Source of the DNA: Candidatus Heimdallarchaeota archaeon LC_2
GTDB taxonomy: Archaea > Asgardarchaeota > Heimdallarchaeia > Heimdallarchaeales > Kariarchaeaceae
Reading direction: 5' to 3'
Length of the DNA stretch: 41,121 bases
Assembly: GCA_001940725.1 (NCBI GenBank)
Contig: MDVR01000127.1
Coordinates: 1-41,121 of the forward strand
The notes under the pieces are model-generated. The model was not told the origin of the DNA. It ran no database searches and worked only from the letters and a program-made list of their open reading frames with translations. Positions 1-8,808 of this stretch are shown in pieces. Every line of letters starts with the position of its first letter. Position 1 is the first letter of the stretch. The position numbers and the translations under genes are program-made.

Positions 1-540
1 TGGATAGTCATGTTCTGGTGATTTGGACCAATCAACTGCTAATACTGTTTTGGATTTAGTAGAAATGATGATGTGAAACTTGTAAAAACGCTTGGATGAC
101 CTTTTAAGCTCAGAACTTCTGTATTTAATATATCTCCAAATAGACCCTACTTTGAGTATAAAGCCACTACTATCAATAGCAGAGTCTTCATCCGGCAAAA
201 TCAATATTCGAGCCACTTGAGTGGTTAGACTCTTGATTTGATGAGGTGACAATGATTTCCATGCATTATACAATGATGTCTTCTTTGGAGCTTCAACAGC
301 TCCAAATTTGATCAGAGTCGATTCTATTTTCTTGAGCTGCAGAGTGTACTCTTGCCAGGTAAAATCAAGGCTTGCACCTAACATCCCTAGACACATAATT
401 AACCATCTTGACCATTTTCTCGGCGCACCTTGAGGTTTTTTGGATCTTTTTGGTTCTGGGAACCTTGCCTCAAATAAATTCTTAAGTAAAGAAAGTTCCT
501 TTTGAAAGTTGTCTGGATCTAATTTGATGAGTTTGGACAC
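1..540 (-). CDS. DDE-type insertion-sequence transposase, 3' part beyond the window edge
   Basis: The minus strand is open from a GTG at 540-538 to the first base of the window, about 180 codons, so only the N-terminal part is present. The visible protein has a basic stretch (RSKKPQGAPRKWSRWL), then AIDSSGF followed by W-x-Y and KFHIIISTKSKTVLAVDWS, which is the pattern around the first catalytic Asp of IS4/IS5-type DDE transposases. An in-frame stop lies just upstream of the GTG, which supports that start, although a weak one. The frame is intact as far as it can be read. The IS boundary and terminal repeats cannot be fixed because the other end is outside the window. The exact IS family is uncertain. 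Confidence 0.75.
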   Translation of the reverse strand, partial: MSKLIKLDPDNFQKELSLLKNLFEARFPEPKRSKKPQGAPRKWSRWLIMCLGMLGASLDFTWQEYTLQLKKIESTLIKFGAVEAPKKTSLYNAWKSLSPHQIKSLTTQVARILILPDEDSAIDSSGFILKVGSIWRYIKYRSSELKRSSKRFYKFHIIISTKSKTVLAVDWSKSPEHDYP

Positions 541-748
541 GAATCAAGTTACTCTAGACATTTTTTGAATCTTTCAAATTTCCTGTTAAAAAGAGTTAAG
601 TAATTCTAGTTAACTAGACTTTAATCTAGAGAATTTTTGAATTAGGCATAAATAGATAAATTGCGTTTAGTGCGACCTATATGTAAATTTGAATTTGTTA
701 CTGGATTTTATGGTTAGATGTAAGTTAAAAATATAAGATATAATTATC
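541..748. other. spacer between the transposase and the Argonaute-fusion gene
   Basis: No open frame of useful length. It should contain one end of the edge insertion sequence. A perfect 14-bp palindrome (TCTAGTTAACTAGA) is at 605-618, with further TCTAGA-containing words at about 552 and 633. Their role is unknown. The stretch also receives the 3' end of the downstream-facing Argonaute-fusion gene. Confidence 0.4.
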
Positions 749-3700
749 CTATATGAACCAAGGAGTTTCTTGCAACACTTTGTGAATTTCGAGATTCTGA
801 CCTTTATGGATAAATATTGAAGATAGTTTAGCGATATCCTTAGCATATTTAATTGTTACAGGCAATCTTGATAGTGATTTTGAAGAAGCCCAATTTAGTT
901 TTGTTAAATATAATATTTGTTTAGCAATGATTTTCAGATTTGGGGGATGATCAAGAGTCAATGAATAGACATTAACCTCTAATGGAAGAGGAGTTCCCAT
1001 CGCTTTAGAATAAATATTATACCCAGTGGTCGAAAGATAAAATTGATATGGAGAAGTTATAACAAATGATCCTCTACTCAAACTTCCATCTGTTTGGGCA
1101 GATGTATCAAATAATCGTATATTATGTGTTGTGTTTATCCAAATAAAAGTATATTTACCATTTGGTCTAATTGATTTTGCAGCACTCCACATTATTTCAA
1201 TATCTTTCCTCGAAAACTTTGAAGAATAGTGAAATACTATGGAAGGGGTTTCACTTAGTTGAATTTTGTCTAATGTTTCCCTTACCAAATCTCCAAAAAA
1301 TTTATGACGATCCTCATAATCAAATGTCTCAGGATTTCCTTGATAGAGTTGCCATCTACCATATTGATTGAATACATTTGCATACCCCATGTATCTTTTG
1401 ATTGTTTCAAATTTTTTGGAAGTGTAAGATAATCCTATGAAAAAATCTACATCGGGTAATTCATCCGGTAATACCCAAGGAATAGTTTTACATTTAGCTA
1501 CAATATTTAATGCTAGGTTCAAATCCTTCCAATCCATACTCAGAATTGTTTTTCGACTGACCATTTGGGAAGGAATTCCAATTCCCAAGAGTAATTTTTT
1601 AATCGAATAATAAGGTGATTGGTAATCGGTCTTAGGATAGACTTCCTCTGGAAGATACACTAAGAAAATCCTAGAAATATCTTTATCTCCTTTCCAATCA
1701 GGATTCTTTTGAATTAGATCCAAAACGAGATTATACATGTCCTTAATATCATCTACCGTAAATATTTTTTCATATTTGAATCTAGTACCAAAAGTGCGTT
1801 CTGACCCCCTATATTTGTATTTACCGACAATCAGTCTCACAATCAGTTCTTTCATTTCCAATTTATATTTGGTAATACTCAATGGAATTATTTCAATGTC
1901 ATTTGCATCTTTCTCATATGATCCAAACCTGGTAATCCCATTCAATATATTTTGACTTATTTGTCCTGTATGGAAGACTACGTATGGTTCAGATAAATCG
2001 TGATATACGGTTAAAGGTGTAATTTTACCTGAGAATGACGCAGATGATGGTTTAAGAAACAATTTAGGGTTACTATTTAATCGAACCTCAGTTTTATCAA
2101 TCCGTATCGGAAATATTCTATCTTGTAGGATTTTTGCTGTCAATAAGATCTTATCAGCTCTAATTTTTGCAGCATTTTTATGGAATAACATTGAGTGGGA
2201 TTTCAAAAGTTTATCTAAATCTACCCTTATGTTCTTCTTTTTGAGAACTTTATTGATGTCGCGATAATTTAGTTCTGGAATTATCGAGGTGGTAGATATT
2301 TCATCTACGTCATTTACATCTGCGAAATTAACAACGGAACTTCCTTGATTATAAGTTTTTAGTTTAGCAATTTCGAGAGAATCGCCAAGTCTAACTTTAA
2401 CATTTTTACCTAAAAAGTAATTATTTTCAAAATACTTAATGAGTTCTTGAAGATCAACTTGATTTTTAATTCTCACTCTATAATCAAAAGATAAGTAATA
2501 GTTCTGATCATATTCTTTTATTTGAAATTCATGAATATTATATAATTTAAAAACTCTTTCAAAATCTGATTCGATACCAATGTTATCATCGTCTCTATAA
2601 GCGTAAAGTCGGCTATAATATAATCCATCAATACTCCACTCATTTCCTTCTAAAACGTCCCTTAGTGCTAATAACAATGATCGTTTTGTTTGATGCCTGT
2701 CATCGGTTTTGAAATCTTCAGGTACTGATAATTGGAAAAGATTAGCAAATTGATTTTGTTCTAATTCTGGTTTTAATGAATACCGTTTCTCTCTATCCGC
2801 AAAATTGTTATACAGTATGACTTTAGTAAATGATTCATTTTTGTATTTTGGAGGAGGAAGGTCAAATTCTTCCATTTTCATCCTCATTGTTCGCGTTCCT
2901 TCACTCAAAGATCGAATAAATGTCATTCCTCTTTCATCCTTCATATATCTAGTCCATTCAACAATTTTAGGATTTCGAGGTATTGATTCAAGGCTGATTT
3001 CATCTAATGTAAAGCTTTTAGGAGCAGTTTGAGGAATATTCCCAGGACTTTTAACTATAAATGCATCTTTGAATGCGATGCACTCAATCGGTACGTTGAT
3101 AGCATAATCTCTATGAATTATAGCATTAACTATTGCTTCATCAACTACAACAGATGGGTATTCCAATTCATTTACAAAACCCCCATTTGCATCTCGTTTA
3201 TACAATGTACGAAAATAAGCCGCATCAAGAATAAATTTTCTAACATCACGTATTATATTAATTATTGGACCATCAAAATCTCTATCAAAAATAGGTTGAT
3301 TATTGTTTGCCCTCCAATCTTCCAAATTACAATCGTATTTCAGCAATCTCACAAATGAACTTGCAATTATGCTACGTGGGTTATAAGAGAAGTACAAATA
3401 GCCGCTTTTTGTAAAATACAAGATATTATTTTGAGAGGTAATTGCTCCTATATTCCGAAGAATTTCGAGCTTTGAATATTCAAATTGACTATCTCTTCTA
3501 TCAAGAAAATCTTTTTCGAATTGCTTGTATATTTCAGAATGCAGATCATTATCTTGAAATTCGATACAAGTCTGGGATTCAAAATTGATAATTCCCTTGT
3601 TCCTTTTCAAAGCTTCAAGTTCTTGAAAACTAAGTGCCATGTTTTGGACCCCAACTCTTTTCCAAGATCTTGGGAAGTCTTCTAAAGTTTCACAGATTGC

Positions 3701-4084
3701 ATCGGTTGTATGATCAATATATACGAGAATAATGAAATCTTCTTCTTCATTGATATTTGTATAATTGAAATTTTGATTGGTAAAAGTTAGATTCTTTAAT
3801 TTCCTAAAAATTTGGAAGATACTGTTTAACCCTTGTTCTGCAATAGATTTTACACCAATTATATTTCCTTCATCATCTATTCCTAGAATTATCAATCCTC
3901 CCTCTCGATTCGAATTAGCAAATCCTGACGCTGTTCTCATAATGTGTTTTGAAACTCTATCAAAGCTATTCCTATTGTTTAATATCTCTTTTCGTTCAAA
4001 AAATTGACCCTCAAAATTTGTTGATGTCATGAAATCCAAATGCTTTGATGGATCTTCAATTAGATCTTTTGGAAATAACGGCAC
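749..4084 (-). CDS. Schlafen AlbA_2 / HATPase / APAZ-like / MID-PIWI (Argonaute) fusion protein
   Basis: The protein has 1111 residues with a GTG start. Residues about 20-155 match an AlbA_2 (Schlafen-type) domain: E25, FFERK with E30, then ANSNREGGLIILGIDDEGN. Residues about 205-430 resemble the C-terminal half of RecG/AlbA_2 regulators, with DEAIVNAIIHRDY (E316, N320) and SPGNIP. Residues about 440-770 are unassigned but sit where N-PAZ or APAZ would be. Residues about 800-850 look like a MID pocket (YYSIKKLLLGIGIPSQ). Residues about 870-1095 look like PIWI, ending in LNWASSKSLSRLPVTIKYA, a typical Argonaute C-terminus. Where active PIWI has catalytic Asp residues, this protein reads IGLSYTS and FHYSSKFS, so slicing is probably lost. 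By analogy with short Argonaute systems, I infer a guide-sensing defence protein whose effector is the N-terminal half. There is no operator-type box ahead of it. The domain calls are by eye; PIWI and AlbA_2 are the firmest. Confidence 0.85.
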   Translation of the reverse strand: MPLFPKDLIEDPSKHLDFMTSTNFEGQFFERKEILNNRNSFDRVSKHIMRTASGFANSNREGGLIILGIDDEGNIIGVKSIAEQGLNSIFQIFRKLKNLTFTNQNFNYTNINEEEDFIILVYIDHTTDAICETLEDFPRSWKRVGVQNMALSFQELEALKRNKGIINFESQTCIEFQDNDLHSEIYKQFEKDFLDRRDSQFEYSKLEILRNIGAITSQNNILYFTKSGYLYFSYNPRSIIASSFVRLLKYDCNLEDWRANNNQPIFDRDFDGPIINIIRDVRKFILDAAYFRTLYKRDANGGFVNELEYPSVVVDEAIVNAIIHRDYAINVPIECIAFKDAFIVKSPGNIPQTAPKSFTLDEISLESIPRNPKIVEWTRYMKDERGMTFIRSLSEGTRTMRMKMEEFDLPPPKYKNESFTKVILYNNFADREKRYSLKPELEQNQFANLFQLSVPEDFKTDDRHQTKRSLLLALRDVLEGNEWSIDGLYYSRLYAYRDDDNIGIESDFERVFKLYNIHEFQIKEYDQNYYLSFDYRVRIKNQVDLQELIKYFENNYFLGKNVKVRLGDSLEIAKLKTYNQGSSVVNFADVNDVDEISTTSIIPELNYRDINKVLKKKNIRVDLDKLLKSHSMLFHKNAAKIRADKILLTAKILQDRIFPIRIDKTEVRLNSNPKLFLKPSSASFSGKITPLTVYHDLSEPYVVFHTGQISQNILNGITRFGSYEKDANDIEIIPLSITKYKLEMKELIVRLIVGKYKYRGSERTFGTRFKYEKIFTVDDIKDMYNLVLDLIQKNPDWKGDKDISRIFLVYLPEEVYPKTDYQSPYYSIKKLLLGIGIPSQMVSRKTILSMDWKDLNLALNIVAKCKTIPWVLPDELPDVDFFIGLSYTSKKFETIKRYMGYANVFNQYGRWQLYQGNPETFDYEDRHKFFGDLVRETLDKIQLSETPSIVFHYSSKFSRKDIEIMWSAAKSIRPNGKYTFIWINTTHNIRLFDTSAQTDGSLSRGSFVITSPYQFYLSTTGYNIYSKAMGTPLPLEVNVYSLTLDHPPNLKIIAKQILYLTKLNWASSKSLSRLPVTIKYAKDIAKLSSIFIHKGQNLEIHKVLQETPWFI

Positions 4085-4190
4085 ACTATCAGCTCGTAAT
4101 AATCATTAACTAATTTAATAATAAAAATGATACATAATTAATGTATTTGTGAAGTCATTAATCTAGTGATCAATATAATCTGTCTTCTCA
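4085..4190. promoter_or_regulatory. divergent promoter region between the Argonaute fusion and the unknown large gene
   Basis: This is a 106-bp AT-rich gap between two divergent starts (GTG at 4084, ATG at 4191). It contains TATA-like words (AATAATAAAAATGATA near 4118). The 15-bp-period operator found in the central block is absent. Shared promoter control of the two genes is inferred from layout only. Confidence 0.35.
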
Positions 4191-5342
4191 ATGAAACTGA
4201 TCAATTTAGAGAAGAAGGTTCAAATATTAACGATTGGTGATTACTCGGATCTCACAAATAATATGATCGGATTTAGAACAGGCGGTGAATTGCAAGCCTA
4301 TTCAGAAACTGTCGATCAAACATTTAGTAGTATCTCTTCGATGGTTGATTGGACGTCTGAATCAGGAGAGAGCCTAACAGATGTTTATATGCGACTTTCT
4401 AGTCATATTACATCATCGAATTATTTCAATATAATTGCCGATACATTCACTATCAGAACAATAGACCACGAGGCATTTCAAATACTAACGGAAAAAATAA
4501 TCGGAAGAGTGTTACAAAATTACTTTTTGGGACTATCCGATGAGGAACTGTCCAACCCTAATATAGTAGACTGGCACAAACTCCCAGTAAGGTATCTTGA
4601 ATATGATTTCAGAATGGTTGGAAACGCGTGGAGTAATCCTCTAATTGGACAAGGAACCGATGTCTTTTCACGGGCAAGGCATGTGAATGGGGTTACAAAT
4701 GGAATAATTGGATTGAATGCACTCACAGAGTACAAATCATGGTCAGTACCTCATGAGATTGGATTAGGCTATACGGATGTCGCGGGACATACATTCTTAA
4801 GGTCTGACGGGGTGTGGGATTATAAGAAGAGATTTGATCGGCCTAGATATTCTCCCTTATCTACTCCTAACGGAAGATCGCTTTCTGGTCTATTTATTGG
4901 ACCCGATACTACTAGATATGGACTTGACCCCTCATATGGTACTTTGGTCTCTGATCAAATTATATATGATTGGGCTTACATGAATTGGGATCCTGTTTAT
5001 GCTGCTAAAGGTGCTGAATATGTCTATTATGACCTTTTACGAAAGGCAAGAGAAGGGGGTTTCTCAGTCTCAAATAGACCGGAAACCACTTTTGATGTAA
5101 TGCCTGAGATTGGTCTTATCACTGCCCCCGGTTATAGAGATTTCGGGGCATCCTTAATTGATCGATTAGGAAGAAATTGGGCTAAAGAAGGCGTTGGCAA
5201 AGCATGGATAAATCCCTCTCCAGGGATAATTTTTGGTCCCAACATCATGACAGTTGATCTTGGGGTTACATCCACAGGTCAGTGGATTACTGCTAGTCCA
5301 ATTATACGAAATAGTGACGATACGCCGCCAATCCTCTACTGA
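4191..5342 (+). CDS. unrecognised protein, N-terminal part (probably frameshifted into the next frame)
   Basis: The frame is 383 residues with an ATG start. I do not recognise the family. No signal peptide or membrane segment is visible. It is rich in aromatic and glycine residues, with a conserved-looking stretch such as VPHEIGLGYTDVAGHTFLRS and later YDWAYMNWDPVYAAKGAEYV. The reading ends in a short unusual tail at 5340-5342. A second frame opens at 5318 inside it and runs on without a proper start, so this frame and the next one probably encode one protein of about 1100 residues broken by a -1 shift. Base composition looks richer in G+C than the surrounding genes, which hints at a different origin. 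It is divergent from the Argonaute fusion and might be its partner or cargo, but there is no direct evidence. Confidence 0.6.
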   Translation: MKLINLEKKVQILTIGDYSDLTNNMIGFRTGGELQAYSETVDQTFSSISSMVDWTSESGESLTDVYMRLSSHITSSNYFNIIADTFTIRTIDHEAFQILTEKIIGRVLQNYFLGLSDEELSNPNIVDWHKLPVRYLEYDFRMVGNAWSNPLIGQGTDVFSRARHVNGVTNGIIGLNALTEYKSWSVPHEIGLGYTDVAGHTFLRSDGVWDYKKRFDRPRYSPLSTPNGRSLSGLFIGPDTTRYGLDPSYGTLVSDQIIYDWAYMNWDPVYAAKGAEYVYYDLLRKAREGGFSVSNRPETTFDVMPEIGLITAPGYRDFGASLIDRLGRNWAKEGVGKAWINPSPGIIFGPNIMTVDLGVTSTGQWITASPIIRNSDDTPPILY

Positions 5343-5395
5343 ATGCAGTTGCGATTAAACATTTCGATGAGCCATATATTTATTACGATCTAGAG

Positions 5396-7507
5396 TTGGG
5401 CTCGATAATAAATCCTAAATTCCCTACTGGTTCTTGGCCGAGAGAATTGATTTTTGCAGATGCGAATAATCTTATAGCTAGTTTTGAACAGGTGATGGCT
5501 GTGGCGATTCATGAACATATGGTGAGAACATTTCAAAGGATTGAAATTGTTGAGGGCAGTATTGTTGATAGACAACTTGGTGTAACACTTGAGTCTCAAG
5601 ATGCGTTTGCTAATGCCGTAGATTCATTTTCAGGTTCGATAAATGCAGGTTCGATTATAGTTCATCCTCTTTACAATCCCGATGGAAGTACCAATCTTGA
5701 CAATTCATATGATTTGGAAATTTGGATCCCAACTGGCAATAGTATTGATCCCACTATTGATAGTATCACTTCCGTATCAATGGATGGTAGAATGTTCGAG
5801 GAACCCGGTGTAAGTATCTTTTCGAGTCAAGGATATCATGGGTATCTTGGATTAAGAAGAGACCAGATGAGCTCTTTGACTGAAGATCAAATGTACAACT
5901 TATTCGAGGCTCATACCATTGACATATGGCAACAGTCAAACACCCTGTACGAAAAGATACCCGATTCTGGAATACTGGATACTACCCAGATAGAGGCTCA
6001 GAAAAGAGGGGCGATGGAACGATTGTTATCCGATTACTTCTCCCTTAATCCGAGTGAAATGGAGAACTTTAGGGGAGCAATTTATGAGGATACTGAAATT
6101 TTGGCTTTACCAGGTATTCTTAAGTTTGGCGAGACTTCAATTTCAAATTCACTTGCCTTGTGGAGATTAATGCCCTTTGAAGTCCAGACTGCATTGAGAA
6201 TTGAAGCTGGTAAAACTTTTACCTACTACGATACTATGGGTATGGTTGTGAATTGGAACTTAAATTTTGATAGTGAAGGCTTAGTGGCAGAATTCAATAG
6301 ATTGATGCGATTAATTGTTTTTAGTGGTGGCATAACCAATGATCTAACTGAAGAATTTATTTTGAGGTTGATACACAATCCAGGTAGTACCGATAGGTTC
6401 GATGGTGTGATCATCCATGATCAAGGGGATGTGATTAATTTTGGTGATAGAAGATTAATACCTTCTTCATCATTTAAAAATAAACTATTATTGGAAAATA
6501 CTAATGCATATCTTAGACTCGGTGAAGAGGCTATTAAAAATGTTAAGGGAGATCTATCTAATTATGCTGACGCTTTCGTTAGTGGAAATCAAAGATCGTT
6601 GGATTACAGTAGAGGTCTACCTGAATATCAAAATGCTCTTGCAAGATTAGATACTGATATTCAATCTGCTCTTACTTTTAGAACATCTTCTGGCGATCTA
6701 ATACCAACTGATATTCAGCAAAAAATATTAAAAGGATTCAAAGAAATACTTCACACCCCTGAAGAATTTGTTAAACTCGATTTCAGTAAGGAATTTGATA
6801 TTGCTACACCGTCATCGAGAAAATCAGGTATATCAAAAAAAGTTGGACGGGCAGGAAACGAAGGTTTTCTAATAACAAATAATCGATTATTTCTGCAATC
6901 CTCTAGCGATTTTTGGACCGGGACTCATGTTAGAGATTTCTTTGCCTCGGACTATAAGAGTTTAGAACAAACGAACCCAGATTTATGGAATGATTTAATG
7001 GATGGTCATCCCTCTACTTTTGGGGTTGCGACGACTGATCTTATAAAACAATTTGATCCGAATGAAAAGGCACTTCAAACGGTTTTCAATTTCAAAGATA
7101 AATTTATTTTAAAATCTGACAATGTTCCAGGCGGTGTTGTAATCCATACTAACAAGCCATTTGATGGTTACAGAAACTCCATGTCTGATAGATTATTTCC
7201 AAACAAAATCTACGCTGAGATTATTAATATCAATAGTGTATTGAAAATGAATCCTCGAGCGCCAGTTAAGGGCAGTCAAGAATTCATTGATGTTGTGGCT
7301 AAATGGAATACACATACTTTAATTGGCAACGCCAAAGCGGGCACTAATCTAGTTTTAGTAGTAGAGATGTCGAAAGGACAATTGATATGGCCAGTTGAGA
7401 GATTCCTAAGAAAAGAGGTAAGTCATTTGGCTGAGTACTTCGGATCGATTCCGCCACCTTCAATGATCATCAATAAGATAAAATCAACAATGGAGGCTAT
7501 GATTTAA
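5396..7507 (+). CDS. unrecognised protein, C-terminal part of a probable split gene
   Basis: The frame is open from 5318 to the TAA at 7505-7507. The first usable initiator is a TTG at 5396 with no convincing ribosome site, giving 703 residues. Reading the frame upstream gives PLLNAVAIKHFDEPYIYYD before the TTG, which looks like real protein and supports a frameshift from the preceding gene. I recognise no family. There are no membrane segments. The C-terminal 200 residues (for example GTHVRDFFASDYKSLEQTNP and PERF-like NFKDKFILKSDN) look like a separate globular domain. The gene is followed directly by an oxoreductase remnant with no spacer. Possible explanations are a sequencing error, a real mutation, or programmed -1 frameshifting, although no classic slippery heptamer is visible. 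Confidence 0.55.
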   Translation: MGSIINPKFPTGSWPRELIFADANNLIASFEQVMAVAIHEHMVRTFQRIEIVEGSIVDRQLGVTLESQDAFANAVDSFSGSINAGSIIVHPLYNPDGSTNLDNSYDLEIWIPTGNSIDPTIDSITSVSMDGRMFEEPGVSIFSSQGYHGYLGLRRDQMSSLTEDQMYNLFEAHTIDIWQQSNTLYEKIPDSGILDTTQIEAQKRGAMERLLSDYFSLNPSEMENFRGAIYEDTEILALPGILKFGETSISNSLALWRLMPFEVQTALRIEAGKTFTYYDTMGMVVNWNLNFDSEGLVAEFNRLMRLIVFSGGITNDLTEEFILRLIHNPGSTDRFDGVIIHDQGDVINFGDRRLIPSSSFKNKLLLENTNAYLRLGEEAIKNVKGDLSNYADAFVSGNQRSLDYSRGLPEYQNALARLDTDIQSALTFRTSSGDLIPTDIQQKILKGFKEILHTPEEFVKLDFSKEFDIATPSSRKSGISKKVGRAGNEGFLITNNRLFLQSSSDFWTGTHVRDFFASDYKSLEQTNPDLWNDLMDGHPSTFGVATTDLIKQFDPNEKALQTVFNFKDKFILKSDNVPGGVVIHTNKPFDGYRNSMSDRLFPNKIYAEIININSVLKMNPRAPVKGSQEFIDVVAKWNTHTLIGNAKAGTNLVLVVEMSKGQLIWPVERFLRKEVSHLAEYFGSIPPPSMIINKIKSTMEAMI

Positions 7508-7588
7508 ATGACACAAATTGATTTTAATAAACTTGGGCATAATTATGAAGAAAACTGAACTTCTAAGATTCTACCCACAATTTGGTGT
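7508..7588 (+). pseudogene. remnant of 2-oxoacid:ferredoxin oxidoreductase beta subunit (N-terminal 27 codons)
   Basis: Starting from the ATG directly after the previous stop, the reading IDFNKLGHNYEEN, stop, TSKILPTIWC aligns codon by codon with IDFNKLSHNYEDSLTSKMIPTIWC at 34127-34201. In this family PxIWCxGC opens the thiamine-diphosphate subunit. Here there is a TGA at codon 17 and homology ends after the first Cys, so it cannot be functional. At the DNA level the two copies differ at roughly 3 bases in 10, so this is an old paralogue and not a fresh duplication. Confidence 0.65.
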
Positions 7589-7948
7589 CACAAACAATTT
7601 GTAATTTTAAAGAAATCCCTAAATACATCCTAATTATGCTCTTAGAGACAGGAATTATAGTTCTGCAATTCATCAATATCTGATAGTTTATATTTACCAC
7701 CATATGATTTAGTCAGAGATCGAATATACACAATATAAATTCTGTTGTATCAAATGGTTATTGTAAGGAGTTTCGAGATACCGTCAAAACTAAAAGTGTT
7801 GAATTATGGTTATGTACCGCTTTAACGGTCAGTGACACAATAAACATTTTCAAACTAGGTAGTGCATTTTTGTATAACGAAAAACTATTGAATGACCATC
7901 AGCATCATTTCAATTAAATCTCTATTTTTCAATTAACTTAATATTTTG
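7589..7948. other. gene-free stretch between the accessory block and the copper/redox block
   Basis: About 360 bases with no open frame above 20 codons, no recognisable RNA gene and no operator boxes. It is AT-rich and receives the 3' ends of convergent units. Nothing specific seen. Confidence 0.4.
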
Positions 7949-8800
7949 TTAGAACTCAATTAAATCACAATCTCCGGCAATATCACCAGATAACACTTTA
8001 ATTCTCACTTCTGCAATGGATAGATCAACAAATGTCGCTAACAAATTACAGGCTTTTTTAATATCCAAATATCCTTGTCGCAATGTAACTAATTCCTTTT
8101 CAGACAATTTTGAAATATCATATAAGTTGACCTTTATCAAATGAGAATTCGTGGTTTGATTTGGATTTAGAGCTTGTTTTGTGAGATAAACTTTCCTTTT
8201 TATTGGGGAAGTTAGGAAATATGAAAATACCATTGCTAAAATTGCATTGAAAATTATAAACCCGTTAAATAATTGTTTCCCATAATTGGGTTCACCATCT
8301 CCTATATCAAACCGTAGTTTCATATTTGAATGACCTAAACCGCAATATACTTGACAATAAGCGGTAACTGAAATATCGGTATCCGGGAGATAAAAATCAT
8401 AAAAATAAGGAATTGTAGAAGCAATATCTTTGGTTGGTTCAAGTATTGAAATATAAATTTCCAACTCATTTATTGCTATTCCATGCTGAACATCGAGTGA
8501 ATAGATCTGGAAAAAAACTTTGCTTCCTTTTTCTAATTTACCAATAGAATCAGTATAAGTTGCTTCTGAATATGCTTCGTTAAGCGAATAACCTGATAAC
8601 ACTAAATCTTCAATTCTATTTAAATCTATTAATTTCATTGTCCATTGGGATAATTCAATACGAAAATAATAAGGACGATCTTTACCTCCTACAGGATCAT
8701 TTGAATTTGTATTATTTAAATTAGAAATAAATAGGGTCCCTATTGTTAGAAATAATATTATGATTATTGATATTAGAAAATATTTGCGTGATTCTAACAT
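7949..8800 (-). CDS. membrane-anchored CuA-domain (cytochrome oxidase subunit II-like) protein
   Basis: A 283-residue protein using ATG at 8800. A longer frame to 8866 exists but would overlap the upstream gene by 58 bases. Residues 8-27 form an N-terminal membrane anchor. The cupredoxin domain carries H106 (DVQHGIAI) and C149-x3-C153-x3-H157-x2-M160 (YCQVYCGLGHSNM), the complete ligand set of a binuclear CuA centre as in subunit II of heme-copper oxidases and in N2O reductase. The usual Glu between the cysteines is replaced by Val. A second membrane helix (about 178-198) is followed by an 85-residue cytoplasmic-looking tail, which is unusual for subunit II. No subunit I gene is nearby. It lies 8 bp after the DUF411 gene and is co-transcribed with it. 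Likely role: copper relay or electron transfer outside the membrane. Confidence 0.8.
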   Translation of the reverse strand: MLESRKYFLISIIIILFLTIGTLFISNLNNTNSNDPVGGKDRPYYFRIELSQWTMKLIDLNRIEDLVLSGYSLNEAYSEATYTDSIGKLEKGSKVFFQIYSLDVQHGIAINELEIYISILEPTKDIASTIPYFYDFYLPDTDISVTAYCQVYCGLGHSNMKLRFDIGDGEPNYGKQLFNGFIIFNAILAMVFSYFLTSPIKRKVYLTKQALNPNQTTNSHLIKVNLYDISKLSEKELVTLRQGYLDIKKACNLLATFVDLSIAEVRIKVLSGDIAGDCDLIEF

Positions 8801-8808
8801 GGTTAGTC

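Noticed and set aside
60..120. Apparent frameshift in the edge transposase
   Set aside because: On rereading, the run has five A residues on the plus strand, and the frame continues cleanly through KFHIIISTKSK to the edge.
1171..4007. Several plus-strand frames of 60-110 codons opposite the Argonaute fusion
   Set aside because: They are antisense shadows of a well-supported 1111-codon gene and lack starts, promoters or domain character.
5300..5400. Programmed -1 ribosomal frameshift between the two large frames
   Set aside because: No X-XXY-YYZ slippery heptamer was found in the overlap at 5318-5339; a sequence error or mutation is simpler.
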